A DNA stretch of 64,000 nt from Hymenobacter arizonensis. Lineage in GTDB: Bacteria; Bacteroidota; Bacteroidia; Cytophagales; Hymenobacteraceae. The stretch is from NCBI RefSeq assembly GCF_900115775.1, contig NZ_FOXS01000002.1, positions 434,001 through 498,000 on the forward strand, given 5' to 3'. Numbering within the stretch: position 1 is the stretch's first letter; every line of letters starts with the position of its first letter. Below the pieces are notes generated by a model. That model was given only the letters and a program-made list of their open reading frames with translations. It was not told where the DNA came from and made no database searches. Of the stretch, positions 9,533 through 18,569 are shown piece by piece. The position numbers were made by a program, and so were the translations under genes.

Positions 9533-9933
9533 CCAACGTGAAAAAGCGTGGGTTGGCTAGTGCTGCACCTGCACTTGCTGGCGGCTAGGCGCGCCACTCC
9601 CTACGAGCACTTCAGGTAGCAAAGACCGTTGAGCCTTCCCGTGTCACCGGGGACGGGCTGCCGAAGTCCACTTTGCAGTTCGGGCTACCGTTGAGCGTGA
9701 GCGCCCCCAGCGGCTGGTTGGTGATGAAACGGATGTAGACCGTAAGTAACCGGGACTGCCGTTGGCCGTGGGGCTGGCGCAGTTGGTATATGCAGTTTGC
9801 ACTGTCGCCGCGCCGCTCGGTACATCGGCAAATGACACCTGAATAGTGCCGGCCGTAGTCGAGCTGGCTAATATAGCGGTGTCACCCGTTACGGCCTAGT
9901 TCACCGCGCAGTTGTTGGTGCTCAGCGAACTAG

Positions 9934-10770
9934 AGCCTGTTATGCACTTGCGGCATGTCGGGCGAGCATGAGACAAGCAAAGACGACAAAATGCAGTTGT
10001 TGGAGCGTGGCACTGAGGCGTTCGTAGTCGCGGCCTAGTCGCCGGAAACGGCTGAGCCAGGCAAAGCTGCGCTCGACGACCCAGCGACGCGGAAGAAAAA
10101 CGAAGCCGGTCTGGCCTGCTGGTTTTTTCACCACCTGCAAGTCAATCTCGTGCACGGCCGCCGCGTACTCGGCGTCCTCGCCCGTGTAGCCCTGGTCGAC
10201 GAAGCCCACCTGCACGGTTTGCCCGGTCACCTGCTGCACCTGGCGGCACAATTCGCCCACCTGTGCCCGCTCTTGCTCGTTGGCCGGGGTGATGATTACG
10301 CTCAGCAACTGGCCCAGCGTGTCGACGGCGATGTGGGCCTTGCTGCCCTTGCGCTTCTTCGCGCCGTCGTAGCCGGACCGGTGCCCGCTCTCGGGCGTGC
10401 TCTGAAGCGTCCGGCCGTCGAGCACGATGGCCGAGGGCGTAGCCGGCCGGCCCAGCAGCACGCGCTGTAATTCGTTCAAATCGTGCACGATGGACTCAAA
10501 CACGCGGGCATCCCGCCAGCGCGTCCACTGCTGGTAGACGGCCGGCCAAGGCGGCAGGTCGTGGGGCAAGTAGCGCCAGGGACAACCCGTGTGCGCCAAG
10601 TAGCGCAAGGCGTTGAACAGCGCCCGTAAGGGGTACTCGCGCTGCGGCGCTTCCTCGCGCATCAGGGCCAAATAGGGCGCCACAAACGCCCATTCTTCGT
10701 CTTTTACATCACTGGGGTACGTACGAACAGCTGCCATGCCCCAAATTTCGGCACAAGTGCATAACAGGCT
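9934..10770 (-). mobile_element. IS5-family insertion sequence, complete
   Basis: An 837-bp element with terminal inverted repeats AGCCTGTTATGCACTTG at each end and a CTAG target duplication (9930-9933 and 10771-10774). CTAG fits the YWAR duplication known for the IS5 group. It carries one intact transposase gene whose stop codon lies inside the left repeat. The ends match each other perfectly over 17 bases, so the insertion looks recent. Confidence 0.93.
9940..10737 (-). CDS. IS5-family DDE transposase
   Basis: A protein of 265 residues. An N-terminal DUF4096-like region (about 8-85, with [11 protein letters not shown] and [14 protein letters not shown]) precedes the DDE catalytic domain: D107 in VLDGRT, D181 in VDQGYTG and E222 in [11 protein letters not shown], with the usual R/K after it. 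It cuts and rejoins the inverted ends of the element. A single uninterrupted frame suggests it is functional. The pattern fits the IS427/ISL2-like side of the IS5 family, where one frame is the rule for some members. Confidence 0.92.
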   Translation of the reverse strand: MAAVRTYPSDVKDEEWAFVAPYLALMREEAPQREYPLRALFNALRYLAHTGCPWRYLPHDLPPWPAVYQQWTRWRDARVFESIVHDLNELQRVLLGRPATPSAIVLDGRTLQSTPESGHRSGYDGAKKRKGSKAHIAVDTLGQLLSVIITPANEQERAQVGELCRQVQQVTGQTVQVGFVDQGYTGEDAEYAAAVHEIDLQVVKKPAGQTGFVFLPRRWVVERSFAWLSRFRRLGRDYERLSATLQQLHFVVFACLMLARHAASA

Positions 10771-10856
10771 CTAGTGTAACTAAAGACGTAGGGCCTGCCG
10801 GGGCACAGCAGCGTACCGTCGACATTATCAATATCGTTGGGTTGAGCACTGGCTAG

Positions 10857-11206
10857 GCGAGGTAGTAATCAGGGCAGCCTCAGTAAGAAACATTTACACA
10901 AGCGGGCGAATATTTTCTTCATTCAGTTGTCCGAAAAAGGGTGAAAAAAAATCAACATTCATTGCTCAATTTGATACCTAGCGTAAACCAAAATTCTGTA
11001 CAGTTGCCTCAGACCACCCCGGTCTAATTCAAGCTTCGGCCCTCAGGAAACTAGCAACTGGCTGTTGCAAGGGCAAAGTCCTCGGATTTTGCAGCGGACA
11101 GACCAATATGGTGAGGTTTTTATCGGTCTTAATTATCGCCAGCCTGCATATCTTTAAGGGCGATGGCCAGCTTCACATCTTGATTTAATTACTATTTCTA
11201 CTTACT
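10857..11206. other. Intergenic region upstream of the outer-membrane operon
   Basis: About 350 bases with no supported gene, partly AT-rich. TATCTTTA at 11149-11156 is one base from the TAnnTTTG -7 element and lies about 50 bases before ATG 11207, so it may be the promoter of the downstream operon. Confidence 0.35.
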
Positions 11207-11956
11207 ATGACTGCTCGAGGCGTTGGAATTTTGTTTATGGTGAGCCTTTTGGCGGCCTCCTTTCCAGCTTTCAGCCAACTGCAGCCTTATCCCGGGGATG
11301 TTGCGGCGTCGGTTGCCTCCGCAAGCAAGGCCTACGCAGAGGCATTTCCAGTGCATCCGCAGCTTTACAACGGCCCCGAATACAAAGACTATTCGAAAGC
11401 GTACCACGCACAAACGGGCCATCAGTTTTTTTTATCGCCTGACATGCAACCCGGCAGCGCATTTTACAACGGACATGCTTTTGCCAATGTGCAGTTATTG
11501 TACGATGTGGTGCTAGACCAAGTGGTGCTTTCGCCGCCCCAAAGCCCGCTCACCCTGAGCCTCATCAACGAGAATGTGCGCGAGTTTTCCATTAGCGGGC
11601 ACCGGTTTACACGGCTGTTGGCCGACAGTTCCGGAAAGGGCGTCATCCGCACGGGTTTTTACGAAGTATTACTCGACGGCACCGTACAGGTGCTGGCCAA
11701 ACGAACCAAGCATCTGCAGCGCATAGTGCGACAGTTTGACGATGTGGAGTTTATAACTAAAGATGCGTTCTTTATCAAGAAAGCCGGCATCTACGCCTCA
11801 GTTTCTCGGAAATCGGCGGCCATGCGCTTGTTTGCAGACCGCGGCAAGGAAATGCAGGAATATTTAAAAAACCACCCGCTGTCTTTCAAGAAAGCGGCCT
11901 TTGAAAATGCCTTGGTCCAGCTGGCGAGCCATTACAACAGCTTGCCGCCGCGCTAA
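11207..11956 (+). CDS. Secreted protein of unknown function, head of TonB/DUF4249 operon
   Basis: A protein of 249 residues with a signal peptide (1-23, cut near AFSQ). The mature part is alternating beta and charged segments with conserved-looking stretches (YNGPEYKDY, FYNGHAFANVQLLYDVVLDQV, LLDGTVQVLAKRTKHLQ, FFIKKAGIYASVSRK, and a helical Lys-rich tail). I do not recognise a named family. It lies 54 bases before a TonB receptor on the same strand, and so probably belongs to the same operon. A periplasmic or surface role with that receptor is an inference from position only. Confidence 0.75.
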   Translation: MTARGVGILFMVSLLAASFPAFSQLQPYPGDVAASVASASKAYAEAFPVHPQLYNGPEYKDYSKAYHAQTGHQFFLSPDMQPGSAFYNGHAFANVQLLYDVVLDQVVLSPPQSPLTLSLINENVREFSISGHRFTRLLADSSGKGVIRTGFYEVLLDGTVQVLAKRTKHLQRIVRQFDDVEFITKDAFFIKKAGIYASVSRKSAAMRLFADRGKEMQEYLKNHPLSFKKAAFENALVQLASHYNSLPPR

Positions 11957-12010
11957 CCACTGGGCTCACCCACCCATGTCTATCACCTCTTTTGCTACTG
12001 CTGCCTGCTC

Positions 12011-14770
12011 ATGAAACACGCCTACCGGGCCTATTTTACATTCTTATTCTTATTAATGGGCCTGTCCGGCCACGGGCAGCAAACCGAAAAAAAAGTAAGT
12101 GGTTCCTTCAATAACCTGGTGTTTGAACAGTTCGCCAGCCAGGTGGAAGCGCAGACAGGCTTCCGGTTTTTCTTCGACCCCAAAGCTGTAGACAGCCTCT
12201 ACGTGACCTTGCAGGTGCAAGACCAGCCGGTGCGGGCAGTACTGGAGCTGGCCTTGCAAAACGCACCTTTTCGCTTTGTCATCGATGACGAAAACCGGGT
12301 GTTTGTGACCTCGGGCGTGGGCATCAACCCTGCCTTGCCGGGCGAATTTTATCAGCCCAAGCCCGACGGTCCCGTGACGCCCCAGATAGAAGAACCCGTG
12401 GGGCCCGTGGTCAGGTCGCGCTACATAAGCGTGTCCGAGGCGAAGCTGTACGAAATTGGGGTGCCGGGCAGCAGCGGACGCGTTACGCTTGCCGGCCACA
12501 TCCGGGAGTTGAAATCGGGCGAGCCGGTGATTGGCGCGTCCATCTACTCAGAGTCGCCGAACGTGGGGGCCAGCACCGACCAGTTTGGCTACTACTCGCT
12601 TACGCTGCCGCCGGGCCGCTACGACCTCAAAATTCGGGGCGTGGGCATCAAGAACACCAAGCGCCAAGTGGAGCTGCGCGGCAACGGCAAACTGGAAATA
12701 GAGGTCGAGGAGGACATCATCACGTTGAAGGAAGTTGTCATTGAGGCCGAGAAGGACAAGAACATATCGGGCATGCAGATGGGCCTGGAAAAGCTCGACA
12801 TCAAAACGATGCGCCAGGTGCCCACGGCTTTTGGCGAAACCGACGTGTTGCGCGTCATCATGACGTTGCCGGGCGTGAAAACCGTGGGCGAGGGCACTAC
12901 CGGTCTCAACGTACGCGGCGGGGCCACCGACCAGAACCTGATTCTCTTCAACGACGCCACCATCTACAACCCGTCGCACTTGTTTGGCTTTTTCTCGGCC
13001 TTTAACCCCGATATTCTGCAGGGCGTGGAGCTGTACAAGAGCTCCATCCCGGCGAAGTACGGCGGGCGCCTGTCGTCGGTGCTGGACATCAGCACGCGCG
13101 AGGGCAACAAAAAGAAGTTCTCGGGCTCGGGCGGCATTGGGCCCCTTACCAGCCGCCTCACGCTGGAAGGCCCGCTGGTGAAAGACAAAAGCGCTTTCAT
13201 CATTAGCGGCCGGGCCAACTATTCTGACTGGCTGCTGCGCCGGCTTTCCGATAAAAACTTCCGCCAAAGCGCCGCTTCTTTCTACGACGTCACGGCTCAC
13301 TTTAGCCACGAAATCAACGAGAAAAACTCGGTGTACGCGACTGGTTATTTCAGCACCGACAAGTTTCGGCTGGCCAGCGACACCACTTACCGCTACACTA
13401 ACCAAGCCGCGACCTTGAAATGGCGGCACAGCTTCAACAACCAGCTCTACGGCGTGCTGACGGGCACTTTCAGCCACTACGATTACGACATCTCCAGCAG
13501 CAGCAACAGGGTATCGGCCTCGCAGTTGAAGTACGCCATCAACCAAGGCGGGCTGCGCGCCGACTTCAGCTATTTCCCTAACTCGCGGCATACGGTTGAC
13601 TTTGGGGCTACTTCGCAGCTTTACAACATTGCACCAGGCAGCTTCACGCCGCTTGGTGAGGCCTCGCTGGTGCAGCCCAATGTGCTGCCCCAGGAACGGG
13701 CCTTGGAAAGTGCCTTATATGCGTCGGACCGGTTCGACATTACGCCACGCCTCTCGTTGTCGGTGGGGTTGCGCTATTCCCTGTTTCAGGCCTTGGGACC
13801 GCGCGATGTGTACCAGTACGCGCCGGGCGAGTCGCGCACCGAAGCCAGCATCATCGACACCGTTCGGGTGGGCGCAAACAAGGTGCTGGCCAAGTACCAT
13901 GGCCCTGAATACCGCGTATCGATGCGCTACTCGCTGAACGAAAAATCCTCGATGAAAGCGAGCTACACCCGCACGCGCCAGTACATTCACCAACTTACCA
14001 ACACGGCTTCGGTGTCGCCGGCCGACGTGTGGAAACTCAGCGACGCCAACGTGCGCCCTCAGATTGGCGACCAGCTGTCGGTGGGGTATTACCGCAACTT
14101 CAAGGACAACACCATTGAGGCATCGGTGGAGACCTATTATAAAACGCTGCGCGATTTTGTGGACTACAAAAGCGGCGCCACATTGGTGCTCAACCGCCTC
14201 ATCGAAACGGACATCATCAACGCCGAAGGCAAGGCGTACGGCGTGGAATTTTTTGTGAAAAAGCTCACCGGCAAGCTCAATGGCTGGGTGGGCTACACGT
14301 ATTCGCGCTCGCTGGTGCAAGTAAATGCTGCCACCACGGCTGAAATGATTAACGGCGGACGCTACTACCCCACCAATTTCGACAAGCCTCACGACGTGAC
14401 CTTAGTGGGCAACTACCGTTTCAGCCGCCGCTTCAGCACGTCGCTCAATTTTACCTACAGCACCGGCCGGCCCATTACGCTGCCGCTGGCCAAATTCTAC
14501 GCCGGCAATTCGCTGCGTGTGTTCTACTCGGACCGCAACGCTTACCGCGTACCCGACTACGTGCGCGCCGATTTTGGTGTGAACATCGAAGGGGGCCACC
14601 GTGTAAAAAAATTGGCCCACAGCTCCTGGACGTTGGGCGTGTACAACATCCTGGGCCGCCGCAACCCTTACTCCATCTATTTCAAGTCGGTAAACGGGCA
14701 GATTAAAGGCTACCAACTGGCCGTTTTTGGTTCTCCCATTCCTAGCGTCACTTATAATTTCAAATTCTAG
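12011..14770 (+). CDS. TonB-dependent receptor with STN and carboxypeptidase-regulatory domains
   Basis: A protein of 919 residues: signal peptide 1-22 (GLSGHGQ), an STN (secretin/TonB short N-terminal) domain about 30-100 (FEQFASQVEAQTGFRFFFDP), a linker, a CarboxypepD_reg-like domain about 155-245 (GHIRELKSGEPVIGASIY), the plug about 265-360 (GVKTVGEGTTGLNVRGGATDQ and YGGRLSSVLDI), and a barrel ending in VTYNFKF. The STN domain usually contacts an inner-membrane anti-sigma regulator in cell-surface signalling, but no FecIR-type pair is adjacent. The downstream DUF4249 gene starts at the next base after the stop, a known receptor-partner pairing in Bacteroidota. Confidence 0.9.
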   Translation: MKHAYRAYFTFLFLLMGLSGHGQQTEKKVSGSFNNLVFEQFASQVEAQTGFRFFFDPKAVDSLYVTLQVQDQPVRAVLELALQNAPFRFVIDDENRVFVTSGVGINPALPGEFYQPKPDGPVTPQIEEPVGPVVRSRYISVSEAKLYEIGVPGSSGRVTLAGHIRELKSGEPVIGASIYSESPNVGASTDQFGYYSLTLPPGRYDLKIRGVGIKNTKRQVELRGNGKLEIEVEEDIITLKEVVIEAEKDKNISGMQMGLEKLDIKTMRQVPTAFGETDVLRVIMTLPGVKTVGEGTTGLNVRGGATDQNLILFNDATIYNPSHLFGFFSAFNPDILQGVELYKSSIPAKYGGRLSSVLDISTREGNKKKFSGSGGIGPLTSRLTLEGPLVKDKSAFIISGRANYSDWLLRRLSDKNFRQSAASFYDVTAHFSHEINEKNSVYATGYFSTDKFRLASDTTYRYTNQAATLKWRHSFNNQLYGVLTGTFSHYDYDISSSSNRVSASQLKYAINQGGLRADFSYFPNSRHTVDFGATSQLYNIAPGSFTPLGEASLVQPNVLPQERALESALYASDRFDITPRLSLSVGLRYSLFQALGPRDVYQYAPGESRTEASIIDTVRVGANKVLAKYHGPEYRVSMRYSLNEKSSMKASYTRTRQYIHQLTNTASVSPADVWKLSDANVRPQIGDQLSVGYYRNFKDNTIEASVETYYKTLRDFVDYKSGATLVLNRLIETDIINAEGKAYGVEFFVKKLTGKLNGWVGYTYSRSLVQVNAATTAEMINGGRYYPTNFDKPHDVTLVGNYRFSRRFSTSLNFTYSTGRPITLPLAKFYAGNSLRVFYSDRNAYRVPDYVRADFGVNIEGGHRVKKLAHSSWTLGVYNILGRRNPYSIYFKSVNGQIKGYQLAVFGSPIPSVTYNFKF

Positions 14771-15961
14771 ATGCGCACCATCTCTGCTTCCTCCTTTTGG
14801 CCCCAATGGGTGCTGCTTGGGAGCCTGCTAGCGCTGCTAGCCGGCTGCACAGACCCTTACCTACCCGAGGCAACCAGTTCGCCGCCCAACTACTTAGTGG
14901 TGGACGGGTTTCTCAATAGCGAGGGCGTGACGACTATCCGGCTTTCGCGAACGTATGCAATTGCCTCAAAAACGGCTCCGCCTGCCGAAACCAGAGCCAC
15001 CGTTTACATTGAAGACGAAGCCGGTGCGCGATTTATGTTATTTGAAACCGTGGCAGGCACTTACATTTCTACCGCACTGGTACTGAATACTGCCCGAAAG
15101 TACCGGCTGCATTTAAATACGGCGGGGGGCAAAGAGTACGTTTCGGAGTACGTGCCCGTGAAGACCACTCCGCCTATCGACGATGTGCGTTGGCGCACCA
15201 CTAACGCGGGCCTCGATGTTTTGGTCGACACCCACGACGACGCAAACGCAACTCAGTATTACCGTTGGGAATATGACGAAACTTGGGAGATTACGCCGCC
15301 CTACCGACCCGTTGTGGAATACGTCGGTGGCATGATGCGCAGCATTGCGGTGCCTTATCCCCTGTTGTGCTGGAGCAATGCCCGGTCCACCACCGTGCTA
15401 ATAGACAAAACCACGGCCCTGACCCGGGACGTGGTGGCTAACTTCCGGGTGCGGCAACTGCTCACCACCTCGAATTTGCTGAATACTCGTTACAGCGTTT
15501 TGGTGCAACAGCACGCCCTGACCAAAGAAGAATACGCCTATTGGGAGCTATTGCGCAGAAACACCGAAAGCATTGGTTCTCTCTTCGACCCACAGCCGGC
15601 TCAACTCACCGGCAACGTGCGCTCTTTGACCAGCGAGACTGACCTTGCCTTGGGATACGTTGGGGCTCATTCGCTCACGGAGAAAAGAATTTTCATTAGC
15701 CGACGAGAGTTGCCGCGCACCTGGCCCGTCCAGACGGGATATGAAAGCTGTATTCCTCCCGACAGTGTATTTATCGACCGGCCTAACCCTCCGCCACCCA
15801 ATCCTGCGCGCATTTTGCAGGACGCCTTCACCAACAAAGATTACCTGCCCATTGAGGGCATAAACAATAGAATTTCAATTCTGATAGGCTACACCGCTCA
15901 ATCCCGCGATTGTATTGATTGCCGCACACGTGGCACCACAGTTAAGCCTAGCTTTTGGTAA
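14771..15961 (+). CDS. DUF4249 lipoprotein
   Basis: A protein of 396 residues. The lipoprotein signal peptide ends at LLAGC (Cys about residue 27), followed by TDPYLPE and the DUF4249 core (YLVVDGFLNSEGVTTIRLSRT and RATVYIEDEAGARF). The C-terminal part has several Cys residues (CIPPD, CIDC) that could pair. DUF4249 proteins sit on the outer membrane and are nearly always encoded after a TonB receptor, as here (zero-base gap); they may act as a surface lid or binding partner, by analogy with SusD. Function is not established. The stop overlaps the next start as TAATG. Confidence 0.88.
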   Translation: MRTISASSFWPQWVLLGSLLALLAGCTDPYLPEATSSPPNYLVVDGFLNSEGVTTIRLSRTYAIASKTAPPAETRATVYIEDEAGARFMLFETVAGTYISTALVLNTARKYRLHLNTAGGKEYVSEYVPVKTTPPIDDVRWRTTNAGLDVLVDTHDDANATQYYRWEYDETWEITPPYRPVVEYVGGMMRSIAVPYPLLCWSNARSTTVLIDKTTALTRDVVANFRVRQLLTTSNLLNTRYSVLVQQHALTKEEYAYWELLRRNTESIGSLFDPQPAQLTGNVRSLTSETDLALGYVGAHSLTEKRIFISRRELPRTWPVQTGYESCIPPDSVFIDRPNPPPPNPARILQDAFTNKDYLPIEGINNRISILIGYTAQSRDCIDCRTRGTTVKPSFW

Positions 15962-18435
15962 TGGTTTTCGTGAAGCATATGGGTTACTACCTTTCGGTGT
16001 TCTTTTCAACACAGCAGAAAACGGCGCCCAAGCCGGGTTTTAACACCTTTATTCTCCATTTGTTGGCTGGGCTGTGTAGCCTGGCCACTACCGGGGCTGT
16101 CAGGGCCCAAACCACGTCCTTTGACTCGCTGGGTGGAGTCACGCGCCAGCTGGCCCGTTACCAGCAGCGGGCGCCGCATGAGAAGCTATTCTTGCACCTC
16201 GACCGACCCGTGTATCTGTGCGGCGAAACCATGTGGTTTAAGGTATACGCCGTGGACGGCACCTATTCCCGGCCCATTGCGCTGAACAGCGTGGCCTACG
16301 TGGAAGTACTGGACGCCGCCAACCAGCCGGTGCTGCAGGGTAAGGTGGCGCTACAAAAGGCCATGGGACAGGGGTCGTTTGTGCTGCCTACCTCGTTGGC
16401 AGCGGGCAGCTACACGGTGCGGGCCTACACTAGTTCGATGAAGAATTTCGGCCCCGAAGCCTACTTCCACAGCACCGTTACCATCATCAACACATTTGCG
16501 GCTTCGGGTGCCGGCAACCGGGACTCGGCTAGCTACGACGCTCGTTTTTTTCCGGAAGGCGGCAACCTCGTGCGCGGCCTGCGCAGCCGGGTGGGTTTTA
16601 AGGTAACCGACAAAACCGGGCGTGGAGTGGCCGCCGAAGGAAAGGTGCTGAACCAAAGCGGCGCGGTAGTGGCCACATTTAAGACGTTGCGGCAGGGCAT
16701 GGGCACCTTCTCGTTTACGCCCGCAGCGGGCCCCGACACGTACACCGCAACGGTGACGCTGGGCAAAAACCGCGTGCTGTCGCGCGAGCTGCCACGGCCC
16801 TACGAACAAGGCTACGTGATGCGCCTCGACAACACTGGCCCCGACCAGCTCACGCTCTCAGTAGACGCTACCAGCAACCGGCCGGAAACGTTGTACTTGC
16901 TAGGCCATTCGCGGCAAAATATTGCCCTAACGGCGCCGTTGCAGCTAATCAATGGTAAGGCTAGGTTTCTCATCAACAAGAGCCAGCTATTAGAGGGGGT
17001 TTCTCACCTTACGTTGTTCAACGCCGAGCGCAAGCCCGTTTGTGAGCGACTATATTTTCGGGTGCCCCAGCGCCGGCTCGCTATATCGGCCCGCGCCGAC
17101 AAGCCGCAGTATGGCACCCGTGAAAAAGTGAGCGTGCAGGTAGCCACAGCCGACCAGCAGACGCCGGCCCCAGCCAATCTGTCAATGGCCGTGTACCGGC
17201 TCGATTCACTGGCCGCCACCACTGGCCTGGCCATTGACCGCTACCTCTGGCTCGCGGCTGACTTGCAGGGCAGCGTGGAGAATCCGGAGTATTATTTCAC
17301 GGCTACGGGCCCAGAAGCCGCCGAATCTACTGACAACCTGATGCTCACGCAGGGCTGGAGCCGTTTCAAGTGGGAGGACGTGCTGGCGGTGCCCAAGCCG
17401 TTTGAGTTTCTGCCCGAACCGTACGGTCCAATTATGCAGGCCCGGCTCACGCAGGCCGGCTCCAACAAGCCCCGGGAGGGCATTATAGCCTTCCTCTCGA
17501 CGCCTAGCCGCTTAGTCCAGCTGAGTACGTCTCAAAGCAATGCCCAAGGCTTGGTGCACTTTGAACTGAACCGTTTTGTGGGCACTGACAACGTGGTGGT
17601 TCAAACCGACCCTCGGCAGGACAGCACTTGCGCAATTACTTTGTTTAGCCCATTTTCGGACCGATATGCTACCAGGCAATTACCGCCGTTTGGTCTTACA
17701 AGTCGCTACCAGTCCGACTATCTAAAACGACACCTGCAGGCCCAAGTACAGAATGTATTTTCGGGCAAGTACCGTAACCTATACGCCGCGGAGCGGGTCG
17801 ACAGCATGGCTTTTTTTGGAAAGCCCAGCGCTACGTATCTGCTGGATAAGTACACGCGCTTCAAGGTGTTGGAAGAGGTGCTGCGTGAATATGTACCAGA
17901 GGTCGTTGTTCGCATCCGAAAAGACGGTTTCCACCTGCTGGTGGTCGACAACTTGAATAAAACAGTGTTGGAGGAGAACCCCATGGTGCTGTTGGACGGT
18001 GTGCCCGTGTTCAACATTAACAAGATGATGGCCATGAACCCGCTGAAAATTCAGAAGCTGGATGTATTAGAGAGCCGTTACTTCCACGGCACCTCCATGT
18101 ACAACGGAATTGTGAGTTTCACCACGTACAAAGGCAACCTCGAAGGCTTCCCGCTCGACCCACAGGTGCTGGTGCGTGAATACGAGGGCGTGCAGCGCCA
18201 GCGTGAATTTTACGCCCCGCGCTACGACACCCCAGATGCGGCGAAGAGCCGACTGCCTGACCTCCGCAACCTCCTATACTGGAATCCTAACGTTGCGACA
18301 AGCACCTCTCCCCAGACGCTAGACTTCTACACCGGCGACCAGGCAGGGCGCTACCTTGTGGTGCTGCAGGGCCTGTCGGATAGCGGCCTCTCGGGCAGCG
18401 CCAGCTTTGTGCTAGACGTGAAACCGGCACTGTAG
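15961..18435 (+). CDS. Large secreted MG2-type (macroglobulin-like) protein
   Basis: A protein of about 824 residues. An atypical N-terminus leads to a hydrophobic segment and VRAQ (about 40-50), a plausible signal sequence. PHEKLFLHLDRPVYLCGETMWFKVY (about 65-90) is the macroglobulin MG2-like signature found in Bacteroidota partners of TonB receptors. Several Ig-like segments follow; the C-terminal third has a plug-like pattern (VLLDGVPVFNINKM, then FHGTSMYNGIVSFTTYKG). ATG 15961 overlaps the DUF4249 stop by one base; the TTG at 15955 is less likely. It is the last gene of the receptor operon. The stop codon is supplied by the start of a GTAG repeat (18432). Confidence 0.8.
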   Translation: MVFVKHMGYYLSVFFSTQQKTAPKPGFNTFILHLLAGLCSLATTGAVRAQTTSFDSLGGVTRQLARYQQRAPHEKLFLHLDRPVYLCGETMWFKVYAVDGTYSRPIALNSVAYVEVLDAANQPVLQGKVALQKAMGQGSFVLPTSLAAGSYTVRAYTSSMKNFGPEAYFHSTVTIINTFAASGAGNRDSASYDARFFPEGGNLVRGLRSRVGFKVTDKTGRGVAAEGKVLNQSGAVVATFKTLRQGMGTFSFTPAAGPDTYTATVTLGKNRVLSRELPRPYEQGYVMRLDNTGPDQLTLSVDATSNRPETLYLLGHSRQNIALTAPLQLINGKARFLINKSQLLEGVSHLTLFNAERKPVCERLYFRVPQRRLAISARADKPQYGTREKVSVQVATADQQTPAPANLSMAVYRLDSLAATTGLAIDRYLWLAADLQGSVENPEYYFTATGPEAAESTDNLMLTQGWSRFKWEDVLAVPKPFEFLPEPYGPIMQARLTQAGSNKPREGIIAFLSTPSRLVQLSTSQSNAQGLVHFELNRFVGTDNVVVQTDPRQDSTCAITLFSPFSDRYATRQLPPFGLTSRYQSDYLKRHLQAQVQNVFSGKYRNLYAAERVDSMAFFGKPSATYLLDKYTRFKVLEEVLREYVPEVVVRIRKDGFHLLVVDNLNKTVLEENPMVLLDGVPVFNINKMMAMNPLKIQKLDVLESRYFHGTSMYNGIVSFTTYKGNLEGFPLDPQVLVREYEGVQRQREFYAPRYDTPDAAKSRLPDLRNLLYWNPNVATSTSPQTLDFYTGDQAGRYLVVLQGLSDSGLSGSASFVLDVKPAL

Positions 18436-18520
18436 AGACACGTGGTTGTGTTTCTTGCTAAGAACAAAACGCCTTTTGCTTTGGCGAAGCAAAGGCTAAG
18501 GTGCAAATATGCGTCTCTAA
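18432..18520. repeat. Decayed inverted pair of GTAG-headed REP-like hairpins
   Basis: The left copy begins GTAGAGACACG; the right copy is inverted and ends GCAAATATGCGTCTCTAA. It belongs with the better-kept pairs at 26577-26672 and 44207-44300. Between the arms is another small hairpin (GCCTTTTGCTTTGGCGAAGCAAAGGC region). It lies between the MG2 gene and polA and gives the MG2 gene its TAG stop. Confidence 0.6.
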
Positions 18521-18532
18521 GGTCGGCATTTT

Positions 18533-18563
18533 AGCCGCGCCCTAAGTAAGCTACGTACTTTCG
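18533..18563 (+). promoter_or_regulatory. Possible promoter of polA, leaderless
   Basis: TACTTTCG at 18556-18563 is one base from the TAnnTTTG -7 element. Its end is 7 bases before ATG 18570, where transcription would be expected to start, so the mRNA may lack a leader. A clear -33 element is not seen. Confidence 0.35.
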
Positions 18564-18569
18564 CCTACC

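Larger units (their letters stand above)
9612..10856 (-). pseudogene. Decayed secreted PKD/Ig-like protein gene split by an insertion sequence
   Basis: If the insertion sequence and one CTAG copy are removed, one minus-strand frame runs across the junction: DGTLLCPGRPYVFSYT on the right side joins SSLSTNNCAVN on the left side. The frame then meets an amber codon (TAG near 9898, probably from CAG), continues as AVTGDTAILASS, and shifts by one base near 9745, after which VYIRFITNQPLGALTLNG and a TGA at 9612 follow. The CPG-Y-F-S pattern resembles PKD-like or Ig-like domains of secreted Bacteroidota proteins. The start is unclear; LASAQ near 10845 could be the end of a signal peptide. Confidence 0.7.

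Noticed and set aside
12548..13591. A 347-codon open frame antisense to the STN-TonB receptor
   Set aside because: Same reason: codon-shadow make-up, no start context or family, and the opposite strand is clearly coding.
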